From positions 2,542,001 through 2,606,000 of the forward strand of contig NZ_CP082301.1 in NCBI RefSeq assembly GCF_019880305.1: a DNA stretch of 64,000 bases. The letters are read 5' to 3'. The notes under the pieces were generated by a model, which did not search any database, was not told the DNA's origin, and worked only from the letters and a program-made list of their open reading frames with translations. Below, piece after piece: positions 19,829 to 29,260 of the stretch. Position numbers and translations under genes: made by a program. Source of the stretch: Streptomyces decoyicus (GTDB lineage Bacteria > Actinomycetota > Actinomycetes > Streptomycetales > Streptomycetaceae). Position 1 is the first letter of the stretch; each line of letters opens with the position of its first letter.

Positions 19829-21475
19829 TCATGTGCGCGCTCCGATTCCGGTGGCCGACGCGTCCTCGGTATTCGCCGGGGCCTCGATTCCGCGGGCGAT
19901 CTCCGGGTGGTGCAGGTCGAACGCCGGGGATTCGGAGCGAATACGCGGCAGGGTGCGGAAGTTGTGCCGCGGCGGCGGGCAGGACGTCGCCCACTCCAGC
20001 GAGCGGCCGTAGCCCCACGGGTCGTCGACCTCGATCTTCTCGCCGTACTTCGCCGTCTTCCAGACGTTGTAGAAGAACGGCAGGAGGGAGAGCCCGAGGA
20101 GGAAGGAGAAGATGCTGGAGATGGTGTTCAGGGCGGTGAAGCCGTCGGCCGCGAGGTAGTCGGGAATGCGGCGGATCATACCTTCGGCGCCCAGCCAGTG
20201 CTGGACGAGGAAGGTGCCGTGGAAGCCCACGAACAGCGTCCAGAAAGTGATCTTGCCGAGCCGCTCGTCCAGCATCTTGCCGGTGAACTTCGGCCACCAG
20301 AAGTGGAAGCCGGCGAACATCGCGAAGACGACCGTGCCGAAGACCACGTAGTGGAAGTGCGCCACGACGAAGTACGAGTCGGACACATGGAAGTCCATCG
20401 GCGGCGAGGCCAGGATGACACCGGTCAGACCACCGAACGTGAAGGTGATCAGGAACCCGATCGTCCACAGCATCGGCGTCTCGAAGGACAGCGAGCCCTT
20501 CCACATCGTGCCGATCCAGTTGAAGAACTTCACACCGGTCGGCACCGCGATCAGGAACGTCATGAACGAGAAGAACGGCAACAGCACGCCGCCCGTCACA
20601 TACATGTGGTGCGCCCACACCGTGACCGAAAGACCGGCAATCGAAATCGTCGCCGCAATCAGACCGATGTAACCGAACATCGGCTTCCGGGAGAACACCG
20701 GAATGACCTCGGAAATGATGCCGAAGAACGGCAGCGCGATGATGTACACCTCTGGATGGCCGAAGAACCAGAAGAGATGCTGCCAGAGCAACGCCCCGCC
20801 ATTTGCCGCATCGAAGACATGCGCACCGAATTTACGGTCCGCCTCCAGCGCGAACAGCGCCGCCGCCAGCACCGGGAAGGCCAGCAGCACCAGCACACCG
20901 GTCAGCAGCACGTTCCAGGTGAAGATCGGCATCCGGAACATCGTCATGCCGGGCGCCCGCATGCAGATGATCGTCGTGATGAAGTTGACCGAACCGAGGA
21001 TCGTGCCGAAACCCGAGAAGGCCAGACCCATGATCCACATATCGGCACCGATACCGGGGGAACGCACGGAATCGGAGAGCGGCGCATACGCGAACCAGCC
21101 GAAGTCCGCCGCCCCTTGAGGCGTCAGAAACCCGCCCACCGCAATCAGCGAACCGAAGAGATAGAGCCAGTAGGCGAACATGTTCAGCCGGGGAAAGGCC
21201 ACGTCGGGCGCGCCGATCTGCAACGGCATGATCCAGTTCGCGAAACCGGCGAACAGCGGCGTCGCGAACATCAGCAGCATGATCGTGCCGTGCATCGTGA
21301 ACGCCTGGTTGAACTGCTCGTTCGACATGATCTGGTGGCCGGGGCGGGCCAGTTCGGCGCGCATCAGCAGGGCCATCACTCCGCCGAGGCAGAAGAAGGC
21401 GAACGCGGTGACCAGGTAGAGCGTGCCGATCGTCTTGTGGTCGGTGGTCGTCAGCCACTTCACGGGAAACGTCAT
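19829..21475 (-). CDS. ctaD: cytochrome c oxidase subunit I (aa3-type)
   Basis: About 548 residues and 12 membrane helices. Heme a ligand His in [15 protein letters not shown]; CuB His and cross-linked Tyr in [18 protein letters not shown]; CuB His pair in WAHHMYVTG; heme a3/a His pair in AHFHYVVFG. It reduces oxygen at the end of the respiratory chain. No subunit II, III or heme-assembly gene is next to it, so this is an orphan paralogue rather than the main cta cluster. ATG at 21475 is placed just before the conserved [12 protein letters not shown]; the upstream ribosome site is weak. A sigma-factor gene is transcribed divergently. Confidence 0.95.
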   Translation of the reverse strand: MTFPVKWLTTTDHKTIGTLYLVTAFAFFCLGGVMALLMRAELARPGHQIMSNEQFNQAFTMHGTIMLLMFATPLFAGFANWIMPLQIGAPDVAFPRLNMFAYWLYLFGSLIAVGGFLTPQGAADFGWFAYAPLSDSVRSPGIGADMWIMGLAFSGFGTILGSVNFITTIICMRAPGMTMFRMPIFTWNVLLTGVLVLLAFPVLAAALFALEADRKFGAHVFDAANGGALLWQHLFWFFGHPEVYIIALPFFGIISEVIPVFSRKPMFGYIGLIAATISIAGLSVTVWAHHMYVTGGVLLPFFSFMTFLIAVPTGVKFFNWIGTMWKGSLSFETPMLWTIGFLITFTFGGLTGVILASPPMDFHVSDSYFVVAHFHYVVFGTVVFAMFAGFHFWWPKFTGKMLDERLGKITFWTLFVGFHGTFLVQHWLGAEGMIRRIPDYLAADGFTALNTISSIFSFLLGLSLLPFFYNVWKTAKYGEKIEVDDPWGYGRSLEWATSCPPPRHNFRTLPRIRSESPAFDLHHPEIARGIEAPANTEDASATGIGART

Positions 21476-21602
21476 GCCCGGTAGGTGTCCGGAGCCGCCA
21501 CGAACGTCACCGCCGGCGAGGGAAAACAGGCCCTGCCAACCGGTGGCAAGTCTCACCCCGGCAGGGTGTGAAGATCGGGGCCATGCCGGACACCAACGGT
21601 TC

Positions 21603-22208
21603 ATGAGCACGGACGACGCCTTCGCCGAGGCCTATCGCGCGCACTACTGGGCGGTCAGCCGCTTTGTGGCGCGGCGGCTGGACGGGCAGGCCCACGAGGT
21701 CGAGGAAGTGGTGGCGGAGGTCTTCTCCATAGCCTGGAGACGCCGCACCGAGCTCCCCGACGCGCCGCTGCCCTGGCTGTACGGGGTGGCACGGAACTGT
21801 CTGGCCAATACGGTGCGGGGGCTGGGCCGCTACCGGCGGCTGCTGCACCGGCTCGGCAATCACGAGGCGGCGCAGCAGCGGCAGTCCGTGGACAGCCCGG
21901 ACGCGGAGCCGCCCGGCTCCTGGGTGCACGACGCTTTGGCCCGGCTCTCCCCCGCCGACCAGGAGGTGCTGCGGCTGACGGCCTGGGAGGAACTCACCAT
22001 CGAGGAGCTGGCGGTGACCCTCGGGTGCGGTCGGAGCGCGGCGGCCATGCGGCTGCACCGGGCGCGCGGCCGGCTCCGTACGCAGATCGAGCGGATGCGG
22101 CCGCGCGGCGATATCCGGCCACCCGATGCGCACCCGCCGCAGTCCGATCCGCCCCGAGCTTTCCCCCACCCCGTACCGACCCGAGCGGGAGGCCGCCGCC
22201 ATGACTGA
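21603..22208 (+). CDS. ECF-type RNA polymerase sigma factor
   Basis: About 201 residues. Region 2 ([36 protein letters not shown]) and [15 protein letters not shown], then region 4 ([40 protein letters not shown]) with the usual helix-turn-helix. The C-terminal 40 residues are Pro/Arg-rich. The TGA overlaps the next gene's ATG region by 8 bp, tying it to the membrane protein that follows, likely its anti-sigma or target. ATG at 21603 has only a weak ribosome site. Confidence 0.9.
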   Translation: MSTDDAFAEAYRAHYWAVSRFVARRLDGQAHEVEEVVAEVFSIAWRRRTELPDAPLPWLYGVARNCLANTVRGLGRYRRLLHRLGNHEAAQQRQSVDSPDAEPPGSWVHDALARLSPADQEVLRLTAWEELTIEELAVTLGCGRSAAAMRLHRARGRLRTQIERMRPRGDIRPPDAHPPQSDPPRAFPHPVPTRAGGRRHD

Positions 22209-23232
22209 GGAACTGGAGCTGCTGCGGCAGGCCGACCCCGTCTCCGCCGACGAGGGGCCCTGGCGCGACCGTCCGCTGACCGCGCGGGCCGAGGCCCGTC
22301 TGGAGGCGTTGACGTCCGACGCCGTCCCCGTCAGCCGTCCGCGTCCGGTGCGCCGGCGCCGTCTGGTGATGGGCCTGACCGCCGCGTCGCTGGCCGGCGC
22401 CGCCGCTTTGGCGCTCACCTTTTCCGGCGCCGGCAGCAGCCCCGCCGTCGCCGCGCCCGTGGCCCTCCCGCTGCACGCCGATGCGCCGTCCGTCTCGCTG
22501 GACGTCCTCGCCCGCAGGGCGGAGGCCAGGGCGCGCACGGCCGGTGCCGCGGACGGCCCGCTCCGGGGCAGCCATCTCCAGAGCTGGTACATGAGCATGG
22601 AGTCGGGCCCGGACGCCGCGCCGCCCGTCACCGTGCCCGAGGAACGCATCACCCACTGGAACGACGACGGCAGCGGCTCGGAGCTGGTCGTGGCCACCGA
22701 CCCGCGGCATCCGGGCCGCCCGGTGATCCACGACAACGACGGGCACTGGCAGACCGTCAGTGACGGGAAGGTCCTGCACCGGAAGACCTATCCGGCGGGC
22801 TCGGAAGCCCAGCACAGCGGCCTCGCCTCCCGTACGAGGCCGTCGACCGACCCCGCGGCGCTGCGCGAACAGCTGTCGTGGCTGTACGGCGGGCCGGGCG
22901 GCACCCGCACGACCCCGCAGCTCCTGTCGGCGCTCTCCTCCTTCCGCCAGGAGTGGACCCCGGGCCCGCGGGAGACGGCCGCCGTCGTCCGGATGCTGGC
23001 CGATGCGGGCGGACTGCGGCAGGCGGGCGTGGTCACCGACCGGCTGGGCCGGCGCGGGCAGGCCTATGTGTACGACGGCCCCGACGGCGCCACGAACTCC
23101 ACCCGCCAGATGGTGATCTTCGATCCGCGCACCGGCGAACTCCTGGGGCTGGAGGTGACCTTCGCCAAGGACGAGCCGGAGTTCAAGATCAAGTCGGGGG
23201 AGGTGATGTCGTACGAGGCGTGGATGCCGTGA
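22201..23232 (+). CDS. CU044_5270-like membrane protein downstream of sigma factor
   Basis: About 343 residues: an acidic N-terminal cytoplasmic part ([20 protein letters not shown]), one membrane helix (RRRLVMGLTAASLAGAAALA), and an extracellular domain with repeated beta segments (YMSMESG, ITHWNDDGSGSELVVATDP, QMVIFDPRTGELLGLEVTFA). This CU044_5270 pattern is found directly after ECF sigma genes in actinobacteria; the cytoplasmic part could bind sigma. Start overlaps the sigma stop. Confidence 0.85.
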   Translation: MTEELELLRQADPVSADEGPWRDRPLTARAEARLEALTSDAVPVSRPRPVRRRRLVMGLTAASLAGAAALALTFSGAGSSPAVAAPVALPLHADAPSVSLDVLARRAEARARTAGAADGPLRGSHLQSWYMSMESGPDAAPPVTVPEERITHWNDDGSGSELVVATDPRHPGRPVIHDNDGHWQTVSDGKVLHRKTYPAGSEAQHSGLASRTRPSTDPAALREQLSWLYGGPGGTRTTPQLLSALSSFRQEWTPGPRETAAVVRMLADAGGLRQAGVVTDRLGRRGQAYVYDGPDGATNSTRQMVIFDPRTGELLGLEVTFAKDEPEFKIKSGEVMSYEAWMP

Positions 23233-23297
23233 GGCGGCGGAGGGTCGCGAGCCCGGTCGGCTGATGCCCCCACGGCCCGGCCGGGCCCCGCCCCGCG

Positions 23298-23324
23298 CGC
23301 CCGCCCCGAGTGGCGGGGCGGGCG
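23298..23324. terminator. terminator hairpin
   Basis: CGCCCGCCCCG-AGTGG-CGGGGCGGGCG, an 11-bp perfect stem ~65 bp after the sigma-operon end. The remaining gap to 23744 holds the putative regulatory site at 23474 and otherwise no gene that I can support. Confidence 0.65.
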
Positions 23325-23473
23325 GCCATGGCTGATCCTTGAGGGAACGCGACGATCCACATCGGCGCGGCGGTCAGGATTGTGCCGCCGCGCCGTTTCG
23401 CGTCCCGGGCCGCGCCCTGCCGCGGCGCTCCCGCCTCCGGGCCGCCCCACGGCGCCCCCAGCACCCAGGCCCC

Positions 23474-23487
23474 GTGACACACCTCAC
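23474..23487. promoter_or_regulatory. CRP-like palindrome
   Basis: GTGACACACCTCAC is GTGA-N6-TCAC, the core of CRP/FNR-family sites, ~260 bp upstream of the MFS transporter. A single short match; could be chance. Confidence 0.35.
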
Positions 23488-23744
23488 AATCGTCCGACGG
23501 TTGCAGCGGATCACCGCGATATGGATCACAGACATAAGTGCCGTGGATTGCTTCGCGAAAGGGCGTTTCCCCTGCAAGGAGCGGGTATACGGCCACCTGC
23601 GCGGTCGACCGCGCACTGTCCGTGATGATCCGGTCTGCCCCTATGGTCGACCTTTGCCCGCCGCCGCATGGCGGGCCGCGGCCCGCCACCCCATGGCGGG
23701 CGAAGTCATGTTGTCGTCCAAAGAGAGCGCAGGCGAGCGAACAC

Positions 23745-25256
23745 GTGCCGACGCATTCCCCCGTCGCACCCGGGCCCCGTCATCCCGTCGGCAGCCGTGC
23801 CGATACCGCACCCGGTCCCCAGGAGGACCGGAAGGCGGATCCGGCATACGAGACATCGGGCGAGGTGACCGTCGTCGACCCCGCGATGGTCAAACGCGCC
23901 GTGTCGGCGGCCGCGCTCGGCAATGCGATGGAGTGGTTCGACTTCGGCGTGTACAGCTACATCGCGGTCACCCTCGGACATGTCTTCTTCCCGTCCGGGA
24001 ATCCGACCGCGCAGTTGCTGTCGACGTTCGGAGCGTTCGCGGCGGCGTTCCTGGTACGCCCCATCGGCGGCATGGTGTTCGGGCCGCTCGGTGACCGGAT
24101 CGGCCGGCAGAAGATCCTCGCGATCACCATGATCATGATGGCGGCGGGCACCTTCGCCATCGGCCTGATCCCGTCCTACGCCTCCATCGGCGTCGGGGCG
24201 CCCATCCTGCTGCTCGCCGCCCGCCTGGTACAGGGCTTCTCCACCGGTGGCGAATACGGCGGCGCCTCCACCTTCATCGCCGAGTACGCGCCCGACAAGA
24301 AGCGCGGATTCCTCGGCAGCTGGCTGGAGTTCGGCACCCTGGCCGGTTACGTCGGCGGCGCCGGCCTGGTCACGCTGATGACCGCGCTGCTGTCCACCGA
24401 GGACCTGAACTCCTGGGGCTGGCGCATCCCGTTCCTGATCGCCGGACCGATGGGCATCATCGGCCTCTACCTGCGGATGCGGCTCGAAGAGACCCCGGCC
24501 TTCGCCCAGTTGGAGAAGGAGGCGCGGACGAAGGAGAAGGCGCGCCGCGAGGTCGAGAAGCGGATCGGCGTCCGCGAGATGATCTTCGGTCAGTGGCGGT
24601 CGCTGCTGCTGTGCGTCGGACTGGTCCTGGTCTTCAACGTCACCGACTACATGCTGCTGTCGTACATGCCGAGCTATCTGACCTCGGAGCTGAAGTACGA
24701 CGAGACGCACGGGCTGCTGGTCGTGCTGGCGGTGATGGTCCTGATGATGGGCGTCCAGCCGTTCGCGGGCCGGCTCACCGACCGCTTCGGCCGCCGCCCG
24801 GTCATCGCCGCGGGCTGCCTCGGCTTCCTGGTGCTCTCCGTCCCCGCCCTGCTGCTGATCCGGCAGGGGTCGCTGGTGGCCATCGCGCTCGGCATGGCCG
24901 CGCTCGGACTGCTGCTGGTCACCTTCACCTCGTCGATGCCGTCCACGCTGCCCGCGCTGTTCCCGACCAAGGTCCGCTACGGCTCCCTGTCGATCGGCTT
25001 CAACGTCTCCGTGTCGCTCTTCGGCGGTACGACGCCGCTGGTGGTCACGGCCCTGATCGGCGCGACCGGCAACAAGATGATGCCCGCCTACTACATGATG
25101 GCGGCGGCCGTGATCGGCGGCATCGCCGTCCTGCTGATGTCGGAGAGCGCCCGCAAGCCGCTGCCCGGCTCCCCGCCGGCCGTCGAGACCGAGGCGGAGG
25201 CGCGCGAGATCCGCAGTGCGGCCCGCCGTCCGGCCACGGCCGACTCGGCTGCCTGA
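23745..25256 (+). CDS. MFS transporter, metabolite:H+ symporter (ProP-like) family
   Basis: About 503 residues, 12 membrane helices. The MHS signature is clear: GNAMEWFDFGVYSYIAVTLG, GPLGDRIGRQK between helices 2 and 3, and RLVQGFSTGGEYGGASTFIA. A charged loop (EKEARTKEKARREVEKR) separates the halves. ProP-type members import proline/betaine; related ones carry dicarboxylates. The start is uncertain: GTG at 23745 gives an unconserved Pro-rich leader, while GTG or ATG nearer ~23865-23887 is also possible. A strong terminator follows at 25281. Confidence 0.88.
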   Translation: MPTHSPVAPGPRHPVGSRADTAPGPQEDRKADPAYETSGEVTVVDPAMVKRAVSAAALGNAMEWFDFGVYSYIAVTLGHVFFPSGNPTAQLLSTFGAFAAAFLVRPIGGMVFGPLGDRIGRQKILAITMIMMAAGTFAIGLIPSYASIGVGAPILLLAARLVQGFSTGGEYGGASTFIAEYAPDKKRGFLGSWLEFGTLAGYVGGAGLVTLMTALLSTEDLNSWGWRIPFLIAGPMGIIGLYLRMRLEETPAFAQLEKEARTKEKARREVEKRIGVREMIFGQWRSLLLCVGLVLVFNVTDYMLLSYMPSYLTSELKYDETHGLLVVLAVMVLMMGVQPFAGRLTDRFGRRPVIAAGCLGFLVLSVPALLLIRQGSLVAIALGMAALGLLLVTFTSSMPSTLPALFPTKVRYGSLSIGFNVSVSLFGGTTPLVVTALIGATGNKMMPAYYMMAAAVIGGIAVLLMSESARKPLPGSPPAVETEAEAREIRSAARRPATADSAA

Positions 25257-25280
25257 CGCGCAGCACTCCCTTGGGCACAC

Positions 25281-25314
25281 GAGGGCCCGGCCGGATATTT
25301 CCGGCCGGGCCCTC
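25281..25314 (+). terminator. strong terminator hairpin
   Basis: GAGGGCCCGGCCGGA-TATT-TCCGGCCGGGCCCTC, a perfect 15-bp stem 24 bp after the MFS stop. Confidence 0.88.
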
Positions 25315-25438
25315 GGCGTTCTTCCCTGGCACGGCGCGGAGTTCAGGGGGGTCACGGCCGGGCGGAACCAGCCGTACCGCCGTCGCCGTCTGTGTCGCTG
25401 CCGGCCACGTGGAGCGGCGAGTGCTGATCGGGGGACGA

Positions 25439-26596
25439 ATGAGGGGCAGGGGGACGGACGCGGCTGCCGCGGTGCGTGCCACTACGGGGCGGCGCCGGGC
25501 GCTGCTGGTGGTGCTGATGCTGCTGGCCGTGCAGCTGGTGTCGCTGGCCAGGCCGGCGTACGCCTGTGGTTGCGGTGCCATGGTGCACGACCCGAAGACG
25601 ACCATGGCGGTGAACCGCGAGACCTCGGTGGTGCACTGGGACGGGAAGTCCGAGCAGATCGTCATGAGCCTGACGGTGGACGGCACGGCGCCGGACGTCG
25701 CGTGGATCATGCCGGTCCCGCACCGGGCCACGGTGCGGCTCGGCGACCGCGAGCTGTTCGACCGGCTCACCACTCTGACCGCACCGGTCGTCGAGGAGCG
25801 CCACTACTTCTGGCCGCGCAGCGGCGACTGGCCGTTCGGGGGGACGTACGACGGCGCCGCGGCGCCCCCTCCCGGCGCCCGTGGCCCGGGAGTCGGCGTG
25901 GTCGGCCGTGAGCGCCTGGGGCCCTTCGACGTCGCCCGGCTGACCGCCACCGACCCGGCGGCGTTGCGCAACTGGCTCAAATCCCATGGTTTCCAGCTCC
26001 CCGCCTCCCTTGCTAGCGCACTGCGCCCGTATGTGCAGCAGCGATGGGAGTACGTGGCCATCCGGCTCGCCCCGGCCGAAGCCCACCGCCCGCTGTCGGG
26101 GGCCCTCGAACCGTTGCGGCTGTCCTTCGCCAGCGACCAGCTCATCTACCCCATGCGGCTCTCCCGCCTCGCCAAGACACCGCAGTCGCTGGGTCTTTAC
26201 GTGCTCGCACCCCATCGGATGGAGCCGCGCAGCGCCATCGGCGGGACGAGGCCGGAGGTCTTCTTCGCGGGACGGATCACACCCGAGGGGGCGCTGCGTG
26301 ACCTCAGCGGCCCGCGCCGGACGTTCCTGACCGCCATCGACCAGCGTTTCCCGCAGCCCCATCGCATCACCGGCGACCACGAACTCCTCCGCACCGCCGG
26401 GGACACCCCGTACCAGCGGATCACTTACACGGATGCGCTGCTGGTGGTGGGCGGTGTCCCGGCCTGGCTACTCGCGGCCGGCGGACTCCAGGTGCTGCTG
26501 CTCGCGGCTGCCGCGCTGCTGATCGGGCTGCGCGGACGCCGGTCCCCTGGCGCCCCGCGGCCTGCTGCGGGGCGGGTGCCGCCGCCGCTGGGGTGA
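25439..26596 (+). CDS. DUF2330 family membrane-anchored protein
   Basis: About 385 residues: signal peptide (RRALLVVLMLLAVQLVSLA) ending before ACGCGAMVHDP, an extracellular DUF2330 domain (MAVNRETSVVHWDGKSEQIV, VAWIMPVPHRATV) and a C-terminal helix (AGGLQVLLLAAAALLIGLRG). The adjacent cysteines directly after the signal site are typical of the family. Function unknown. ATG at 25439 has GGGGGAC upstream. Confidence 0.85.
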   Translation: MRGRGTDAAAAVRATTGRRRALLVVLMLLAVQLVSLARPAYACGCGAMVHDPKTTMAVNRETSVVHWDGKSEQIVMSLTVDGTAPDVAWIMPVPHRATVRLGDRELFDRLTTLTAPVVEERHYFWPRSGDWPFGGTYDGAAAPPPGARGPGVGVVGRERLGPFDVARLTATDPAALRNWLKSHGFQLPASLASALRPYVQQRWEYVAIRLAPAEAHRPLSGALEPLRLSFASDQLIYPMRLSRLAKTPQSLGLYVLAPHRMEPRSAIGGTRPEVFFAGRITPEGALRDLSGPRRTFLTAIDQRFPQPHRITGDHELLRTAGDTPYQRITYTDALLVVGGVPAWLLAAGGLQVLLLAAAALLIGLRGRRSPGAPRPAAGRVPPPLG

Positions 26597-26766
26597 CGGG
26601 GCCGGCGTACGTGCTCACGGGTAGCGCGTCCCCGGACCTCATGGCGACACCGGCCGTCCCGCGCCTGGGGCGCTGCGGTATCCGGCCAGTGGCCTTGCGC
26701 TGTCGGCCTGCTGACATGACGTGACGCGCATGAGGTGCGCCTGACAAACAGGCGGACGGCAGACGG

Positions 26767-27278
26767 CAACACGGCACCGCCATGGCTTCGCTCATCGCCG
26801 GGCACGGGCATGGTCCCGGGGGCCCCGGGGCGTGAAGGACCTGGCCCCGACGCCAAGATCCTTCCCGTGGGCATGGACTTCCCGGACGAGGACGAGGAGG
26901 CAGAGTTCAGCGGGCACGAAGAGACGATTCCTACGCCAAACCGCTGAGGTACGCCGTGGACCACGGCGCGAAGGTGGTGAACATGTCCTTCGAGACGGGG
27001 TACACCGAGCCCTCGGCATCGTTGCCGGTGCGGTGGTCGTTCTCGTCGTCATCCTGGTGGTGCTCCTGCTGGTCGCGAAGAAGAACCGCCGTCAGGGCCC
27101 GCCCCCGGGGAATTCCGGTGGCTACGGCGGCCCCGGCGGATTTGTGCCGCAGCCGCGCGGTCCCTACCAACAGCAGCCCGGCGCACCGGGTTTCCACCCG
27201 CCGGGCCCCTACCAGCAGCAGTCCAGCGCCCCCGGTCCGTACCCGCCGGCGTCGCCCCCTCAGCCGCCAGCCCGGTAA
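26767..27278 (+). pseudogene. decayed S8 serine protease of the mycosin (MycP) type
   Basis: Fragments of a subtilase lie in order but in different frames: the catalytic-His block HGTAMASLIAGHGHG (from ~26770) ends at a TGA; then LAP and DAKILPVGMDF in shifted frames (~26840-26880); then SYAKPLRYAVDHGAKVVNMS (~26920-26992); then, with the whole catalytic-Ser region missing, a membrane helix (GIVAGAVVVLVVILVVLLLV) and a Gly/Pro/Gln-rich tail ending at 27278. This is the domain order of mycosins, the membrane proteases of type VII secretion. Several frameshifts plus a large internal deletion make it non-functional. No ESX genes are nearby. Confidence 0.8.
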
Positions 27279-27399
27279 ACGCGCTGCCGTAGCAGGCTGT
27301 CGTAGCACGCTGCCGTAGCAGAGGGTGGCACCGGGGAGGGTGGCACCGCGGAGGGCCAGAGGGAGACACGCGGCGCGGACCGGGCCGGACGCGCCCGTG

Positions 27400-28251
27400 T
27401 CAGACCCGCGCACCGGCCCGGCGGAACGCCCCCGGTGTGACGCCGAAGCAGCGCACGAACCAGCGGTGGAAGTGCGCCTGGTCGGCGAAGCCCGCCTCGG
27501 TGGCGGCTTCGGACGTGGCACGGCCGTCGACGAGGAGGGCGCGGGCGCGGCGCAGCCTCAGCAGCCGCTGGAAGTCGCTGGGCGCCATGCCGTACTCGGC
27601 CCGGAACGCCCGGTAGAGCGCGAAGCGGCTGCACCCCGCGGCATCGGCGAGTTCCTGGGCGGTCAGCGGCTGGTCGTAGGCCGCCCTGAGCAGATCGCGC
27701 ACCCGGCGGGCCGCCCCGGCCTGTGCGCCCACGGGCAGTTCGCGCAGCCCGGCACTCGCGACGCCGCGGGACGCATTGCGCCGCACCATGGCTTCGACGG
27801 CCGCGGTGAGCCGCTCCTCCCGTACGAGAGGATCCGCCCCGCCGACGAGCGCCGGATGCAGTCTGCGCAGGGCGCGGGCCAGCACCGGATCGTCGACCAC
27901 CGGGCGGTCGAACAGCGGCATGGCGCCCCGGCCGTCGGTCACATCGTCGAGCACGGCGCGTACGACGTCCGGGCCGATGTGCATGATCCGGTAGGTGAAG
28001 CCGAGTTCGACGGCGGACTCCCCGTCGTGCGGGTCGTCCGGGTTGAACGCCATCACCATGCCGGCGGCGCTGGTGTGGCCCGCACCGCGGCAGGTGAAGC
28101 GCTGGGCGCCGGTCTCCGTCACGGCGAACGAATAGGCGTCATGGCTGTGCGGGTGGAAGACATGCCGGACGAAGTGCGCGTGCATCGCCTCCAGGGGCCG
28201 GTCCGGATCGCGCCAGTACCGCGCCCAGTCCCCGTCCTGCTGCCTGCTCAT
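27400..28251 (-). CDS. AraC-family transcriptional regulator
   Basis: About 283 residues. N-terminal cupin sensing domain (HVFHPHSHDAYSFAVTETGA, GMVMAFNPDDPHDGES), C-terminal double helix-turn-helix (LTAQELADAAGCSRFALYRA and ATEAGFADQAHFHRWFVRCF). ATG at 28251 removes an Ala/Val-rich upstream extension that is antisense to the divergent gene. It is divergent from the DUF2000 gene, ~67 bp away, and probably controls it. Confidence 0.9.
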   Translation of the reverse strand: MSRQQDGDWARYWRDPDRPLEAMHAHFVRHVFHPHSHDAYSFAVTETGAQRFTCRGAGHTSAAGMVMAFNPDDPHDGESAVELGFTYRIMHIGPDVVRAVLDDVTDGRGAMPLFDRPVVDDPVLARALRRLHPALVGGADPLVREERLTAAVEAMVRRNASRGVASAGLRELPVGAQAGAARRVRDLLRAAYDQPLTAQELADAAGCSRFALYRAFRAEYGMAPSDFQRLLRLRRARALLVDGRATSEAATEAGFADQAHFHRWFVRCFGVTPGAFRRAGARV

Positions 28252-28318
28252 CACCCCAGTCTGCCGCGCCGCACCAGCGTTCAATACGGCAGTCCGGATG
28301 CCGGACGAGACTCCCCTT

Positions 28319-28801
28319 ATGACGACTGCACCAACTGCACCGACTGCACCGACCGCACCGACCGCACCCCCCTGCACGGCCCCGGCCGCGCCCCGCTTCG
28401 ACACCAAGATCGCCGTGATCGTCCGGGACGACCTCGCCGTCTGGCAGAAGCTGAACGTCACCGCCTTCCTCGCGAGCGGCATCGCACACGCCTCCGGCGA
28501 CATCATGGGCAAGCGCTACGAGGACGCCTGCGGACACGACTATCTGGCGCTGTTCCGGGAGCCGGTGCTGTGCTACACCGCCGGTGCCGGGGCGCTGACC
28601 CGTACGCACGCCCGTGCGCTCAGCCGTGCCGTGCCGACCGCGCTGTACACCGCCGACATGTTCACGACGGGGAACGACGACGACAACCGGGCGGCGGTGC
28701 GGGCGGTGACCGCCGACGGCCTCGATCTGGTGGGACTCGCCGTATACGGACCGCGCGGCATCGTCGACAAAATCACCAAGGGGCTGAAGCTGCACGGCTG
28801 A
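28319..28801 (+). CDS. DUF2000 family protein
   Basis: About 160 residues. After a Thr/Ala/Pro repeat leader the protein has FDTKIAVIVRDDLAVWQKLN, AHASGDIMGKRYEDACG and VGLAVYGPRGIVDKITKGLK, the DUF2000 pattern (peptidyl-tRNA-hydrolase-like fold). DUF2000 genes often sit opposite an AraC regulator, as here. The leader is encoded by a 9-bp repeat (ACTGCACCA / ACCGCACCG) at 28324-28368; translation may really start at a later codon. Confidence 0.85.
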   Translation: MTTAPTAPTAPTAPTAPPCTAPAAPRFDTKIAVIVRDDLAVWQKLNVTAFLASGIAHASGDIMGKRYEDACGHDYLALFREPVLCYTAGAGALTRTHARALSRAVPTALYTADMFTTGNDDDNRAAVRAVTADGLDLVGLAVYGPRGIVDKITKGLKLHG

Positions 28802-28862
28802 GCGGCCGTGCCGTCCGGCCCTGGCCCGCGCCCCTTTCGCACCATGCGGCACGATGGGCGGT

Positions 28863-29195
28863 ATGAGCATCGTGAAGATCAATGTACTGTCCGTGCCCGC
28901 CGAGCAGCGTGAGGTCCTGGAGAAGCGCTTCGCGTCCCGTGCCGGCACGGTGGACTCCTCGGACGGCTTCGAGTGGTTCGAGCTGCTGCGCCCCGTGGAG
29001 GGCACCGACCAGTACCTCGTCTACACCCGGTGGCGGGACGAGGAGTCGTTCCAGGCGTGGATGGAGGGCCCGATGAAGGCCGCGCACCAGCAGGGCGGCG
29101 CCGCCGAGGGCGGCGAGCGTCCCAAGCCCGCCGCCTCTGGTTCCACCCTGTGGTCCTTCGAGGTGGTGCAGCAGGCCGGGCCGAAGCAGGGCTGA
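28863..29195 (+). CDS. antibiotic biosynthesis monooxygenase (ABM) domain protein
   Basis: About 110 residues with the ABM dimeric ferredoxin-like fold: MSIVKINVLSVPAEQREVLE, FEWFELLRPVEGTDQYLVYT, WRDEESFQAWMEGPMKAAH. The Asn, Trp and His-rich face resembles heme-degrading IsdG/MhuD enzymes, but activity cannot be read from sequence. Start at 28863 rather than 28854 because the conserved domain begins at once. Confidence 0.85.
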   Translation: MSIVKINVLSVPAEQREVLEKRFASRAGTVDSSDGFEWFELLRPVEGTDQYLVYTRWRDEESFQAWMEGPMKAAHQQGGAAEGGERPKPAASGSTLWSFEVVQQAGPKQG

Positions 29196-29260
29196 CCACC
29201 CTCGGCGGCGTCACTCAAATCCGTTGCGCCGCGCGCCACCCCGGCCGCGACAATGACGCC

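Noticed and set aside
19733..21484. A 583-codon plus-strand frame
   Set aside because: Antisense to the well-conserved ctaD gene; no recognisable domain.
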